Source of the DNA: Symsagittifera roscoffensis
Lineage: Eukaryota > Xenacoelomorpha > Acoela > Convolutidae
DNA length: 64,000 bases
Direction of reading: 5' to 3'
Assembly: GCF_963678635.1 (NCBI RefSeq)
Contig: NC_087066.1
Span: 65,044,282-65,108,281, forward strand
Part shown: positions 10,501 through 25,500 of the stretch, piece after piece
Position numbering within the stretch: the stretch's first letter is position 1
Layout of the letters: every line of letters starts with the position of its first letter
Translations under genes and position numbers: made by a program
Notes under the pieces: model-generated
The model's database searches: none
Told to the model about the DNA's origin: nothing
What the model saw: the letters and a program-made list of their open reading frames with translations, nothing else

Positions 10501-13500
10501 ATAAATTTTGATTGTCAATATCAAATACTAAGTTTTAAAATTTGAGTCGTATAATGAAATAATATGACCAGTTAGCTTGATTTTTAGTCAGAAAAGTTTT
10601 GACTGCTAGATAGTAATTAATAATACCCTTTCAGCATCATAGATAAAGTCTTCATAGTATTGAACGAGCAATTTACGTAGGCTCAAAGCGCAGCTAGGAT
10701 AATGTTTAGCAAACCCGCTTGGGAGCACTGGTACATCCTCGAAATGCGCACCACAGAGACGGCGCGTGCTATCAGATTCAATTTGGAATGATTTAATGAG
10801 ACGCTTACGTTTCATTAAAACGAAATATCCGCGCATCGATAATTACTAATTGGCACCAGTAAATTTAATAGTCACATGTGAAATATATTTTTGATTTTGA
10901 GCTCTACAGCTTTAAGATGATATTAAATCATCCCGCCGAAAATGGCTTGTTTAAATTTCGAAATTTGTCTGGTGAAAAAAAATCACCCAAGTACAGTTTT
11001 TTTGTCCTTTTCTTCGAACGTTGGCACAATACTTTCATTAAATTAATCTTAAAGGACAGTCGAGAATAGTTATAGCGCTTTGCTCTTATTTCCCCGCGCC
11101 AAATGTAACGGCAGCAGAGCAATCGTTTGCCTCTTCTTTTTTTTTCAAAAATAACAATCGAACTTTGAGAATCGTCGATTTTGGTATTTGTCTTTTTTGC
11201 TGTGACGTGAGAAGCAAACAGGAAATGTTTGTGCTCGGTGTAGCTTTTTTTTACCTTTAGACAAATATCGACTTCTTAACTATCCAGATTTGAACAGAGT
11301 TTTTTATAGCATCTGAAAGGTATTGACGTCGTGAGCTCCAATTAGAGAATATATATTTCGCCAATGATCATTTTTCGGGAAGTTGCGAGGGTTTGAAAAT
11401 GCCAAATTGAGATATTTAACGCGCGATTTATTTTGATGCTACGAACGCTTCAGCAGGGATTCAATCCGGCTCAGAAATTGTTCCACATTGTTTTGAGACA
11501 AATTATTTGGACTTATTATTACGCCGGTTGATGTATCACTTTATTTTCACAAAACGTGTGGGTTGAAGATTTTAAAAAAGAGCAATTTTCCAAATTCCAT
11601 CAATTTTCAAATTTTAAAAATAGATTTTATCAAAAACTATTCCAGAAACCTTTAAGGGATGTCGAAATTTGATACGAGCGATCTTGTTGAGATCGTTGCC
11701 GCTCTTTATTACTGTTAGTCGGTATCGAGATTTGAGCGCTTGATTTTAGTTGATACCAGAAAAAAACTGACCGTTTTCTTCTTTCAGGACAAAGGATCAT
11801 GCACGAAGATTATAGTTCTGCAATTGGTAACGTACGTCTGTCAAGCGAGTGTTCTCAAACTAGCTAATTACCCCAAGACCTTCTATGCTAAGGAAGACAT
11901 GATTGTTTCTGCTCTGAGTTGCGTCGAACATGCCAGTTCGAACTCCGGAATGGACACGGCCAATTGTAAGATGGCTACTTGGGAGTCCAGCATGCTCCCT
12001 CCCAAGTGTTCCTGCGACGCTGGATTCGAACCTACCGATCAAACGAGAAGTTGCTCAGGTTAGCTTGAAACTTTGTTCCTGCCACATTTCTCTCTTAAAA
12101 TAAGTTTTTTTTTCAGATTTTTGCTGATTTGTTGGTGCCTCAATGATGCTAAAAAAATTTTGTTTTCGATTTGAAACAAAATCTACCATGTTTAACTCAG
12201 AAATTGATGAGTATTGAGTTTCTTGATTTTTCGACCTGCAATTTTTGTCTAAATTTTTCTATGCAGTCTGTAAAATATTGATGCCCTAAGCTCAAAATTA
12301 AAAAAAAATGTTCCACCTGCGAACATTTGCAAAGTTGCGGGGTTTGAAAATTACCAATTTGGGGAGAAAGCGCGATCTGTTTCGTTCTATAACTCAACTC
12401 GTAAGCGGAGAATTAATCGGCTCAGCTATGATTCAAATTGAATTGAAGCAAGCTGTTTGATCTACTTGATGCATAATTTGTCATTTTATACTTACATAAA
12501 GTGTGGGGGAATAATTTCAAAAATCTAAAAAATAGTTTTTGAAAAATCCAACGAAAAACTACTTAGATATTAAAGGGCAGTCAGAACATTCAGGCCTTCG
12601 CTTCCGGATAGGATCAGTGTTGTTCAGTGCTTGGAAATTCATTGGAGTTCCGTATTTACCCTAATGTTTTATCATTTAGGCTTGTCAACTTTTGAATTTG
12701 TCTGAAACTAATTTTAAGGCAGACTTCTCTTACTTAAAAAAAATTCATGTCTCTGATCTGCTGTCTGTTCCTGCTTTGTTCATTCAAGTTGGTGTCGAAT
12801 TGCTGAGGTGAAAGTTAAATTGAAGTGGCATTCGATTAAAAAGACATTTTGTATGAATGGAAAGCAGCGGGTCGAGTTGATTAAAAGTCGCCTCCTCTTT
12901 TTGTTATTTTGCCCAAATTAATTGGGAAAAAGTAGAGAATTGCAACTAGCTTTCAACATGGTTCAGTGACCAATCTTAGTTTGTAGCCCGCACACGCAGA
13001 CAGAATACAAGTACATTCTCCTGATAATTGATTGAAATGTGCTCATATTGATGTAGTCATAATGGTGAATAAATTTGTGCCCTACTTAAATCCCTAATAC
13101 ATCCTTTTTCCTGCTGGGAAAATATCCGTTTAGTTTAAATTACTAGGTCCATCAGTCTTGCATGAGTCTAGATCGAAATCTGCAATTAGTTTTGCGTCTC
13201 ATATTTAGCAAAATTTCTCATGAATTTTAAATTTTTGCAGTGGATTTTGTTCAAAAATGCACCTGATATTTAATTTATTCTGAGGTTCAATAGATAAAAG
13301 GGTTTGTTGGACATTTTTTGATTATCAAGCCTCACCTATGTAAACTATGGATGTAAATGTAATGCTCAGATGTCATTAGGACTCCAAATTAAAAATTGAA
13401 AGAAAAGGCTAAAAATATTCAAAGTTGATAATGCGATGTAGCTTTAACGATATCTTTTCTGAGAGACAGGCCAAGTGACAGAACGAGTGTTAAGTGATCG

Positions 13501-16500
13501 ATAAGTTGGAACTTAACACCCCCGTCTCTAGAGATAGTCCATTGCCAACTCCATTTGCCCATACGTTACTCAACCCTATTCTAATCTCAACTCAGCCTTA
13601 TCCATATTTCCTAAGTTCCTTTTTACTGCTTATCGTTTATCAATCTTTTTCGCCCTTTTGGTTCCGACAGATTTTCGGACCTGATATTTCCACATTTTTA
13701 ATGCGGGGACAATTTTAGAAGTTAAATTCCAACAGCAGAAGGTTTTATTATTATTTAGAGTCTGAAGCATGATAATAAGTTGCAAATAATTCATCTAATA
13801 ATGAGAACAAAAAAAGACATTTGCTTTTTTCGAAATTTTTATTTCTATTTTTAAGAAATTGTGTAAAAAAAGAGGCCACAATAGTCGATGATACTTTCAA
13901 AGCTAACAGTTTGCCGACTATTTTTGTCGGTTTGGAATTCTGAAATCAATTTTATCTTCTAATGTTGCAATTGATCTTTCGATTTAATGTCCTATGCTTG
14001 CTTTGAAAAAACGTGCCTTTGTGCCAGTGACTAAATGCAGTTTCTATTTGATTGGATTGGCTAGAGGACCTTAACTGGAAAAGTTTCTTTAAGGGTCATC
14101 CCATTCTTTCTCAAAAGCACTTTTCCACTTGTTCAAATTTGACAATTTCGATTGTAACTTTGAACTCCATGCTGTTAACCCATTAATGTGCATTGAACTT
14201 GACTGAAATTAATTTTGAGCTAGATTTTTAAAGTATTTTGGACCCTTATATGGCTGCCATTGCGTTTATTAAATGTTGGCAAAGGTTAACTATTACTGGG
14301 TAAAGGGCTATCGCTATAACTAGATCCAGTTAGAATGGCTAAATTAATAAACCATCAGTCATGCATCCTAGGCACTTTTGCTCCGCAGCAGCACGTATAC
14401 AGTATTCTCATTCTTCAAGTTTTAACTTAAAGGTTAAAGACGGTGCTGTTAATTCAATTCAACTGTTTGCTTAAAACACGAAGCTCAACTGAAATCAGTT
14501 CTAATTCTAGTGGGTGGGTCATTTAATAATATCATAACATCAGGGGGCGGGAAGGGGGCAATTTTGTCTTTTTGTGCAAATTTGATTCGCCCGACCACGA
14601 ACTCAGCTGAATCAGCCACTGGGCGAAGCTGATTAGATTCTGGTGTTATTATGTATACAGCATTGATATGTGATAAATGGCGTAAATAGCTACACATGAC
14701 AGTTTTATGGCCCTGGGTCTATTGACAGGTTTGTCTGATCCATGATCCATTTTCTAGAGTTTTGTTTGTCCTCATTTGTTAAATAAATTCTATCTTTTCT
14801 TCTGAATAATTTCATTTTCTTCCGGCTGTACAGCGTTTCGATATCTCAATATGACGTGGAACAGACCAAAAACCAAATTTTTTGGTGATATGAATATTTT
14901 GGGGAAATGACTTCGGGCTGAAAATTTGTATACCACCCTAACTATGTAATCGAGTCTCTATCTCCAAGGCGGTCTGGTCTGTTAAATAGGTCCAATGTTT
15001 TCCTTACCCGAGGCGCAACAAGATTATTTTCGAGGTTGATTTGGCAAATTAGCCATGGCGTAATAAACAAAAACCATGAAATTTGTCGCGACAGAAGCGT
15101 TTGCTAAACAAATAAATAGTTTCCGAGAATAAAAAATATGAGCGATTAGAAAAGTTGATAATTTAGTTCAAAATTTCCTAGAAGTGAACCTTTATAAGAA
15201 AATAATTTTCTGTGACTCAACAAAATCAAGAAAAAGATGGAACCGAAAATGGTGAAATAAAAGAACTGCAATGTTTTTTCATTGCTTTACCCACCAATGA
15301 CTTTCTTGTTTGTTATTGTAAAAAAGTGGAATTTTTCAAAACTTTGTCAGAAATCTAATTTTGGATTTTTCAAAAACTTCAGTTTATGCAAAAAGTTTTT
15401 TGAAGTCATTTGAATGGAATATGTATTTGTTTCAGCTTGTCCGATTGGCATGTATAAGGCAGACCACGGCAACTATGTCTGTGCGAAATGCCCTCGGAAC
15501 TCCCATGCGACAAGGGAGGGCTCGGACTCTTGCAGATGTGCTGATGGATACTACAGGGCCATCAACGCTTCTGTTGAGACGATGTGTCTTAGACCGCCCT
15601 TAGGACCTGGGTAAGTAGAATCTAAATTTTGCATGGCAAGGGTGCGCAGGGTTCGAGCAATTGGGCAAAATCATGATTGCTAATTAACGATATGAAATAA
15701 AACTACGTTAAACATTTCTGACATTTTAAATCCAAATCGGACGAAAAAATAAACTTTGGGTAAATTAGCACAGTACATTTTTCTTGCGAATGCCAAAAGT
15801 GTGGAGGGTTTTTGGATTCGGGACTGTTTCATTTTTGCTCAGATGACAAAATGCGAAGAGACTATGACTTTTTTGACGCAAAATCAGATATTACAAATAA
15901 ACATCCGATGAAATCGGGAAAAACTGATGTCTGGGTGTCCAGAAAAAAATATTGTTGCTTAACGATTGTTCTCAACACTAACTTTGAACGCAGGGACTAT
16001 TTTGAGATATCCATTTTTGGCTGACGGACCCTAAAATTATTCTAAAGGCGCCTTTGGCGCCAATATACACTTAAAGTAAGGCGGGGGGGGGGGGGGGGGG
16101 GAGCGCGCGCCGAAAAAACAAACGCGATTTTTTGCTGAAAAATTTCCAAAAAGTGCCTAAAACGCCTTTTTGGCCTGTTTTTTTCCAAAATTTTGCCTGC
16201 GGCGCAGAATTTTTTTTGGCCAAAACAGGGTCTTTGTAGTGCTTTGGGAGAGCTCAGCAAATCAATTTAGTCGACCTAAAAAACTTCTGAAAATCCGCAC
16301 CCCCCCCCCCCCCCCCCCCCTCGAGAAAATCCTAGATCCGCCCCCTGTTTGCACAGAATCTTCTGTGCTACTTGATCAGCTATTTGATGAACAAATTTGT
16401 TTTCAGCAACCTTGAAGCGGAAGTGGTGAATAATGACGTCGTTCTCAAGTGGAGAGACTCCTCGTTCAATCGCATGGGAATGCAAGAACATGCCATGTTC

Positions 16501-19500
16501 TTTGTTGTTCAATGCGATTTATGCACTGGCGAAAGGTTAGAACAATTTGAAGTTACCAGGCTCATAATGTTCACTATGTAGCAATCATAAATTTCACGAA
16601 AGCCTGATTTCATTTTATTTAGTGGGAATAATGTATTGAAACTTCATAATATATTGAAATTTATCAAAGGTTTTTAAAACCAGTTTTTTTTAATGAGAGA
16701 TTTAACTGATTTTGAAGTTTTGGTGAAATAATGAAATTTTTGTAATGCCTTCAAACTCCTATAGGCCATTTTTTATATTGAGTCTTGATTTTATAGCCGC
16801 TGGTGTAGTATCTTGATATGTTGACCATTTATGGATGGCTCGATGATAAATAGTCTAATTTCATTATTCTGTTCTTATTGCCTCGTGTTTGGGTTCAGAT
16901 TCCGAACAGCCGATTACAAAAATCAGTTTGACGAGTATGAGTATACTCTTTTTGATCTACGACCCATGACTCAGCACCTGGCGAGGGTATACGCGGAGAA
17001 TTCAATCACTGAGGGCCAAAGGAACATCGCGCAATATGCTGAGGTCACTTTCACAACCGGTCAAAAACGTAAGAGTTGTTTCACACGCGAAGCGTTTTAG
17101 TTATAAAATGTCTTTTTTAAAAAAAGTCATCAGTATGCATAATCGGAGTTTTTTTGGCAATTTTCAAAGACTTGTGGCAATCAAAATAATAGTTTATGAT
17201 GCAGCTTTTATTATCATTTTGCATATTTATTAGGAAATTCTTATGTATTCATTCAAAATATATTGAGACAATTTAAACGGGGTCAGAATATTCGGGGCTC
17301 TAACCTTAACTGAGCTGTCTCGTTTTCTTGTTTCTTAAAACGATGCCTTTACCATTCGTTTTTGTCCGTTCGTTCGTCTGAGCGTAAATTAAAGTTCATA
17401 TTTTAAAAATCATTTTAACTCATTTTTTGCAAATCTGGCCATTCTTGGAATTTATAATCAGTACTGGTTATAAACTAAGGCGTGGCAGCAGTTGAAGATC
17501 AAGCAAGGTATTAAGGTCTTAATCTGGGGGGGTTTTAATGAGGTATTAAACGATCTCCCCACTTTATGCTCGTCCCCGCCTTTCCTCTTGAGGATAAACA
17601 GTCTTCGTCTCAAGCTTTTCATATGTTGTTCGAATTAATGATGTATTCTGGCTTATTGTTCCGACCACGTTACTTAAGTGACAGGAGGGAACTATTGATT
17701 AGCTCGTGTTTTTTCGCCCAATTTCATGTACCTCAAGGAAAGCTTACTGAGTGTCAAGTGTGGTATCATATTAAAGCCCGTTGAGCCGTGATTCAGATTC
17801 CAAAAAAATCCATAATGTTGTCTCAGTTCAGATAAAAATGGGTCTGATTTTTCCGTTTTTCACACTAATTTTCAGACTGGATAAATTTTAGACTGCATTT
17901 CTAATCTATTTGTTCCCCGATTTTTGAATTATTTCTGCTAGTCTTACTGATTAAAAAATAATTCAGTCCCCTCTCACGATATCTCTAGCTGAAAAGAAGA
18001 GCAACCGAAAGGCTGGAAGAAAAAGCTCATGTTTACAATTTCCCCATTAATAGACCAAGTAAACAATCTCCCCCCCTAAAATATAATGACAAAATCAAGC
18101 CCCAAGACTTTTATGTACTATGCTCAAATCTTATTGGCTGAAAAATGGTAATTTCAACCAAGTGAACAATCTCTTCCCTGAATAGATTTAGGGGAGCGAT
18201 TGTTCACTTGGTCCAAAAAGTAAGTTTTTCTATTAAATTTTTTTCTCAGTTTAAATTTTTATTGCAAAAATAAGCGTGGTCGGAACATTCTGTGCTATAT
18301 GCACAACAACCAGGTATCTTTGCATATCTATCAATTAATGACATAAATGGCTGTTTTTCTCAATGCGAATCACTAAAAAAACATATCAAGTTTTTTGTCG
18401 ATCTCAAGTTCGTTTTCTTGTTTGAGTGACTCAAAATTGTTCCAAATTTGCTTAGGCGAAGCCTAGAATGAATGTATCTTCAGGCAAAGATTATCAGTTG
18501 GCGTTGACAATGAGATGGTGCCATTAAACCTTCCTTTTATTGTGACATGAAATTTCAACTATGGCACTATTAGTATTGTGAAAATTGCTTTGAACGTTAG
18601 ATTTAGCTGTTGGATTTATTATTTTCTATTAAGTGTTTTCTTAGTTTAACTGAGTCCATTTTTTGTCAGCTAGAATAAAATAACTTGAATTGTAGACTTA
18701 ACTCGTAGTGACTATAAAGGTTGGGCAATTTCTCGGAGCACCCAAAAGTGGGTTAACGAGACACCGAGGTCTTTAAATCTCAGACCTACATTAGTCAACG
18801 CTAATGCAAAATTGGGCCGCGCAAACTGTTAGTCTCTAAGAAGAGTTTGCTTAGGGTAATGTGAAGTTAATGGGAGAATAGAAGACCCTTCGTAGGTCCA
18901 AGATACCCACTTTTTAAAAGGTCACCGCCAGCTAATATTTAGCAGTCACAACCATTATTTTCTGGTGTTCTAGTTTAATGCAAAAAATGATTTCAATGTT
19001 CAACAATGTGAGGAGTTGGCATATATTTCAAAAAAGAATAATTCAGCTTGAACTTTTTCTAGACACCAGAATCTGGCTTTCGGAAAACACGTAAATATAT
19101 ATATAATATATAATTAAAAATATATTCAGGTTTTTCTGTTTCTTCTAGCAGAATACAAAGTTTTTCCGCAGAAAATGAAGGGTTGATAATACAGTATTCT
19201 TTTGTAATTTGGTGCGAAATTGCTATTTTTCGTTATTTGAAACAATTCAAGGACAGCCTGTTTTTATGGCCAACTTGAAATCAATTAGTACACCACTTTT
19301 TAGCTCCATTTCTGAATTTTTGCCATATTTGACAAAACTTATCAAAAACAGGTCTTCTTAACTATGCAATTAGAAATGAGTTTTTCATCGCATTAGGTTC
19401 TTTAAAATACCAACTAGTACCTCAATCAAAGGATCAACCAAAAAATCTCCCTATGATACCATTTTAAATCATTCGTTTTTGGCCGACAATCCCTGATTTT

Positions 19501-22500
19501 TTTTCCAAAAGCGCCGCGTTAGCGTCAAGATATTGCAATTTAAGAGGGGAGCGGGCGCCGAAAAAGACACAGTTTTTCTGTTCAAAACCTCCCTTAAACG
19601 GCATTTTTGACCTGTTTTTATTTTCTCAAAATTTTGCATGCGGAACAAAAAATTGGACTAAATACGGTCTGTATAGTTTTTAAAGACCTCGGAAAATAAA
19701 TTTGGTCAACCTTAAAAAAGGCCGACAAAATTTTCATTTTTTGGAGATCCGCCAATGCATGCCTTCGAAGAAAATCAAGTTAAACTTTTGGTTTTTATAA
19801 CCTTTAGTCTTTTTTGTAATTTTCCTTATTTTTTTCCTTGGCGTCTATCATAAGTTTGTTATGTCACTCTCAACCACTTTATTGAAGCCTTTAGGTTAGC
19901 TGCTAATCGCTCCATTAAATATATAAATTTTGCGTGAAAAACATTTCGGGGAAACCTTTGTTTTAGAACATGAGAAAACACTCGACTGCTATTAGTTTGT
20001 TTTGGGTGCAGGCCCAATTTTGTTCCCAATAGAGCGGCCTGGCTTATTTCTCTGTACATGACCAACTGTTTGCAGCGGCCCGACTCCGAAAATGTCCCTT
20101 TTTCTTTCTCCTAGTGCCCCACTCAAATTGAGATCATTGTTTCAAACTAAGAACTCGGTTGTGCCTCTGAATCAGTTAGTCATACTTTCAATGCTCACTT
20201 TGCAATGCTTTTTTTCTAATGAGCAGTCGATAACTGACCTCCAAGAACCATTAACTGAATGCGAGACTAAATTGAAATGTTGCTGCAAGAAGTTGGAAAA
20301 AAAATGTTATTTTAAATTTGAGCAATGATTAAAATGATAATTTTGAATCAATTTGTTCAATGCTCCAAAAAGTTTGAACCCAATTTTTTTTCAGTGATGT
20401 TTGGACAAAATGTGTTTTCCAGTAATTGAGTGTAATGTAATTGCAAATAAAGGTGGGAACTGCTGAAAATAGTGTCGCAATTTTCACTTCTTTTCTGCCC
20501 CGCAATTTCCTAGAACAAACATCCGGTCACCACAGCCGAACGAGAATGATAAATCGATTGTGATGAACGCAGAGTAACCATTTTTGAACAACAACGAATT
20601 CATGATTTAGCTAAATTTTTTCATTTTTTCATTTGGATATGTGAAATTCTTTGGTTCCTTTTTTCCGCATATGAACTTAAAAGAATTCAAATTTTTTAAA
20701 CAGTTCTTTAGTGCTTGAGAATTTAGGAAAAATAGGGGGGCTTGTATTCTGATGAAAATAGAATGAAATGATGTGACCTCTTTTCAAATTTATAGTTATT
20801 ACGTACTCTGAAATGATAAAAAAAGCACAGAAATAACAAAGAACAAAGAAAATGAAACCGTTTTTCGTAGATAGAAAAGTTTTTGTTTCGCTGACCAAAT
20901 TACAAATTGAAGAGACATCTTCATATTTGAGGATGAAGAAACACTATGACCCATTTTGGATGTTAAGCAATTAGGTTTGCTGTCGTGAAAATTCGCACAT
21001 CACAAAAGTGACATTTGTCTCGTGTGCCTAGTTTGATGTTGTTTCCTAAGTAGTGAAAGACTAAAATCATCTTTAGATGAAATCTCCAGGTTATGCTTTA
21101 ATGTTTTTAAAGGGACTCTTTTTGATCAATTTTGGAATCAGACTGTTGAGGTCAGCATAACATGAAACCATCTATGGAAATTTCTGATCATCTTAAATAA
21201 AGTGCTAACTTTGTAAACTGAGGCGTTAGTTTTGTCCCTTGCTGATAAAAAAGGCTTGTTATCTGAAAGTTAGAGCTAGTTCAACTTAGTGAAGACTTTA
21301 GACTTGTATCATACTTGGCATCATATTTCAGTGAAGACATTGTTTGTGTAACGTTCATCAAGTCTTCAATCTGTTATGACTGAGCTGTCAAAACTGACAG
21401 CTGTGCTCGCCTCCTTCCAGGCAGAGATCGCAGCTCGCCTCGAGATAATAATCAAGTTATCAAACTTGAATAATAGCAATTTACTCATCAGATTAGATTT
21501 TAAATATAACAATTATAATCAAAGTGAACGTAGACAGCGCAGCGTGTTTGACTTAAGTCACCATCAGCAGATGGTCAATTTAGATGCTCATTAAACAGAC
21601 ATTGTTGTTTTGTTTTGATTGTTCTCAATTTTTTGACTTGGTGATCTGCTTTGGCTTTAGAAAAGGTTTCAAATGAAATCTAGGAAGTCAAGTATCGGGA
21701 GTTTTTAACACAAGTTACTGATATTTTAAAAGACTCAATAGTTTCTTTAGTTTTAAGTGTTTTGCATCTTTATCCTTTTTTTGTAATATTAAACTGAAGC
21801 AAAGTCTCGTTTCTAGTAGATTACACAGGGTTTTTCAAGATCTGAAGATACGAGCATTTTGTTGATAATTTTTTTGTTTTGGAATAGCTAAAGAAAAAAG
21901 CTATGTATTTGCGTAAGGACGATTAAATCTGTAGTGGTAGAGAGCTCATCATTGTAGCGATTACTTAGTTTTATTGTCACAAGTCTATGAAAAGTGACAT
22001 TTGAAAGCCTTCTCAAAGAGATTTATTCGAATCATAATGCTTAGACGATTAACTTTCGAGTGAGATTAAAGCAAGTCCATTAATTGGGTGTCGAGAAAAA
22101 TTAACACGTGAGCTCATAAAATGCCAAATTTATTCATTTCTCTGCTTTGAACGGTCAAAATCAAAGAAAAACATCAAAATTAATTGAATTATTAGATAAG
22201 TATTTGCTTTGTGTGTGTGTGTAAAACGGCTTAAAACACAAGTTCCATCAACCTTCTCTTGAGTTGTAAATTGAAACCAACAAAACAATCAAGTCAAATT
22301 GTCTATGTTGTAAAGTATAAAAACATCAAATATTACAGCGCATGTTTTTTTTCGATACAAATTTGAAACATGAGTTTGTTTCGACGATGAAGTGGGAAAA
22401 AACCTGTGGGTGTTTTCTGTTATACGGTCCAAAACTGATTTTTTAGGTGTTCTCAAAATTGGATCATAATGATAACAAGACTGCTCGTATCAGGGCGAAA

Positions 22501-25500
22501 CCCTGAATGTTCCGATTGCCTTTTAAGGTTTATGGAGCAGCAGTAATAACATTAAAAAAATTAAATGAAATAAAATAAAATGAAAATTTTTTTAATGAAA
22601 ATCATCCCCCCACACGCCATTTAAAGTACAAAAAGATAGATTTCGTTCCTTTTAACAAATCAATTATGGTAAATCAGCTTCGTTCAACCAATTTGGAACG
22701 ATTTATAAGAAGGATTAAATCTCCGCTTACGCGTTAATAGCGCGAATTATATCGCGCGTTAATTGTCCCAAATTGGTCAAAATGGCTATCTCTAAACCCT
22801 CATAACTTTACGAAAAATGATCACAGGTGAAATATCTTTTCAAATTTTAGCTCAGGACAACAATACCTTTTGAATGATATACAAAAATTCCATCAAAAAT
22901 TGCTAGTTAAAAAGTCGAAATTTGTCTGAAGAAAAAAAAACCCACCCCGAGCACAAATATTCCGTTACTTTCGTATCGAAAGTCGGAACAATTATGCTCA
23001 AATCTGCTGGGTTGGAAATAATTCCTGCCAATATCAGAGTAGATTTTCTATAAAAACAAGCGTATGCAATAGAATTTTAATTTTGGGCCGCTTCACAGAA
23101 AAGACTCGAACCTTTTTTGTGAATATAACAGCCGACTGAATTGTTTTATCTAAACTAGCTCAGTTTTTTCGGTATGATTTTTTAAGTTTTGCTTTTTTAG
23201 TCTAATTGTTTTTTCGGTATGACTTTTTAAGTTTTTTTTTTGCTCCAACTGTCGTAACGAAAGAAACAGAATATTTGTGCTCGAGGAGGTTTTTTTCTTC
23301 AGACAAATTTCGACTTTTTAACTACCCATTTTTGACAGAATTTTTTTATATCTTTCAAAAAGTATTGTTGTCTTGAGCTTGAATTTGAAAAAATATTTGA
23401 CCTGTGATATTTTTGTAGTAAAATTATCGTCGTTTAAATATTGGCATTTTGACTAATTCGGGACAATTCAAGCGCGATATATTTCGCGCTATTAGCGCAA
23501 AAACAGATATTTAATCCATCCTAGAAATCGTTCCAATTGCTTGAAGCAGGCTATTGGCCATAATTAGTTTGATACTAGGAGCAAAATCTATCACTTAGTA
23601 CTTTATATGGCGTGAGGGGAGATAATTTTCTCAAATAATCTCAAACTTGAAAAAAAAATGTTTCATTTTTACCTTTGCGATAAGCCAGGGTATTGCAATC
23701 GGGTACTAGACTTTTTTTATGTCCATAAACAACTTTGTCTGCAGGACTCATCGACTCCTGGTGGTACCTTGGTTCACAATGAATTCAATTTTCTTACAGT
23801 CTCCTGTACACTTAGTCTGGAGGTAACGAAGACGCCTGAGAAGGCAAAGGTCCTAGGTTCGAATCTGACAAGGACCTATTTTTTTAAGCGGTAAAATTTC
23901 CGGTTCAAAAAATTTCGGACTATTATTTGTCTGCTCATGTTTTGTCGGCTCAGATGCCAGATGTAAGAATCGTTTATTTTTGATGCAAGCAATTTTCACT
24001 GCAGTTGCTTCAAGTGTCTTAGCATAATAAAAATCCTGGAGAGTTTAAATTTGCTTTTTCTATTAGTTGTAATTTTACCAGCTCGATTTGTTAAAATTTC
24101 GTTTTTTTTTCATATTTTTGTCTTCTTTTTTCGACTTAATCGTTTTCTACCTATTTTATGATTACTTAGTTGCCCCCTATTGCATCGTTTGATGACTAAG
24201 AAAGTTTTTTCTAAGGGGAAGGCGAACTCAAAATTTTTTTGTTAGGAATTTTTTTTTTTGATTTTTTTTTGCCATGAAGGGCTTCTACTGACGTTTTTTC
24301 TGTTTTGTTACCGCTTGGTTAGTTTAATTCTCATGCTCTTTTTGCTTAATATTGTCATGGCTCGTTTTTTTTTCAAACCTAGCTTCATTCATTTTGATAG
24401 ATTGGTTGTAAGTATAGTTACAAAACATCGATATTAATTTTGCTAATGACTTTTTGGCTCTCGATTATCCTCTCGGTTTAGCTCACGAATTGTTTATACC
24501 ACTTTAATTTCAGTATCTTTCTGGGTTTCTTGGATACTAGTTGGGTAGTACATGTATTGTTTCCAATAAAATTTTGCCGAACAATTTGGGTCGATTTTCA
24601 GCTATTTGGCTGTCGGCTTCAATTCTGTCGGCTTATTTACTGAATATTTTGTTTACTATTTTTGATATTATTTTGAAATTGTTAAGACTTCGTCCCTCAA
24701 TGTTAATATTTGCATGTAAAACTCTTCAAAAATTTTTAATAAATTTGACCTTAAAAAAAATTGGTTTTCATCTTTTTTTTTTGGTTTTTCGAGTTGTTCT
24801 TTTTAGGATTACAACTTTCGAAGTATTCCTTGATAGTTCTTGAAAGTCTTGCTGTTAAATCCTAGCTCAGATTCGCCTCTGTGTATTACATTTAATTTTT
24901 CATGTTATTACTGCTCAAAAGACCTTAAAAGACTGTCTGAACATTCAGGGCTTTGCCCTGATGCAAGCAGATTTGTTAAGTTTTAGTGAACTTCTTTACA
25001 ATATCCTTTTTCAAGAAGGGAAAGATGGTTAAGTAGATAAACCCAGCGTCAACCAAGCAGAAAACAGCAAAATAAGAATTTACGCACGAACGCTCTAGTG
25101 CTAATTTAATGATTTTATTTTCAGGGGTTGAGATTCTTTAGTAAATACCATAGGGGCGGGGGGTTTGTTTAAGTAGATCCGTTTTAGCTTCAAGCAAGCT
25201 GTTTGTTCGCAATCATTTGGCGTTTTTATGATGTAGGTAAGCTTCAGTTACAGTGCCGTCAAAATTTAGCCTTGGGTGGCGAAGTGTTGCGTATTGTAAT
25301 GTATCTCATTAGACAAGCTAATTTGTCATCGAGTAAGCGCCGATCTTTTATGTCTTTTTGTCGGGCAGTACTCGAAAAAATGAAAATAGTGATTAGTCAC
25401 CTTTAATCATTGTCCACTTCAGCTTGAGTTATTGTTACTTTGAGACCAATCATCGTAGCTGCAGATTTTGATGGTTATCATTCTTTTTGAGAAACGAGTG

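Larger units (their letters stand above)
10311..11787. other. Eph intron 4, repeat-bearing
   Basis: Contains a direct repeat of about 34 bp (10397-10430 and 10444-10478, sharing GAACAAGACTGCTCGTTTATCA), a coding-like minus-strand fragment at 10606-10836, and a copy of the window's commonest interspersed repeat (about 11205-11670). Confidence 0.6.
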
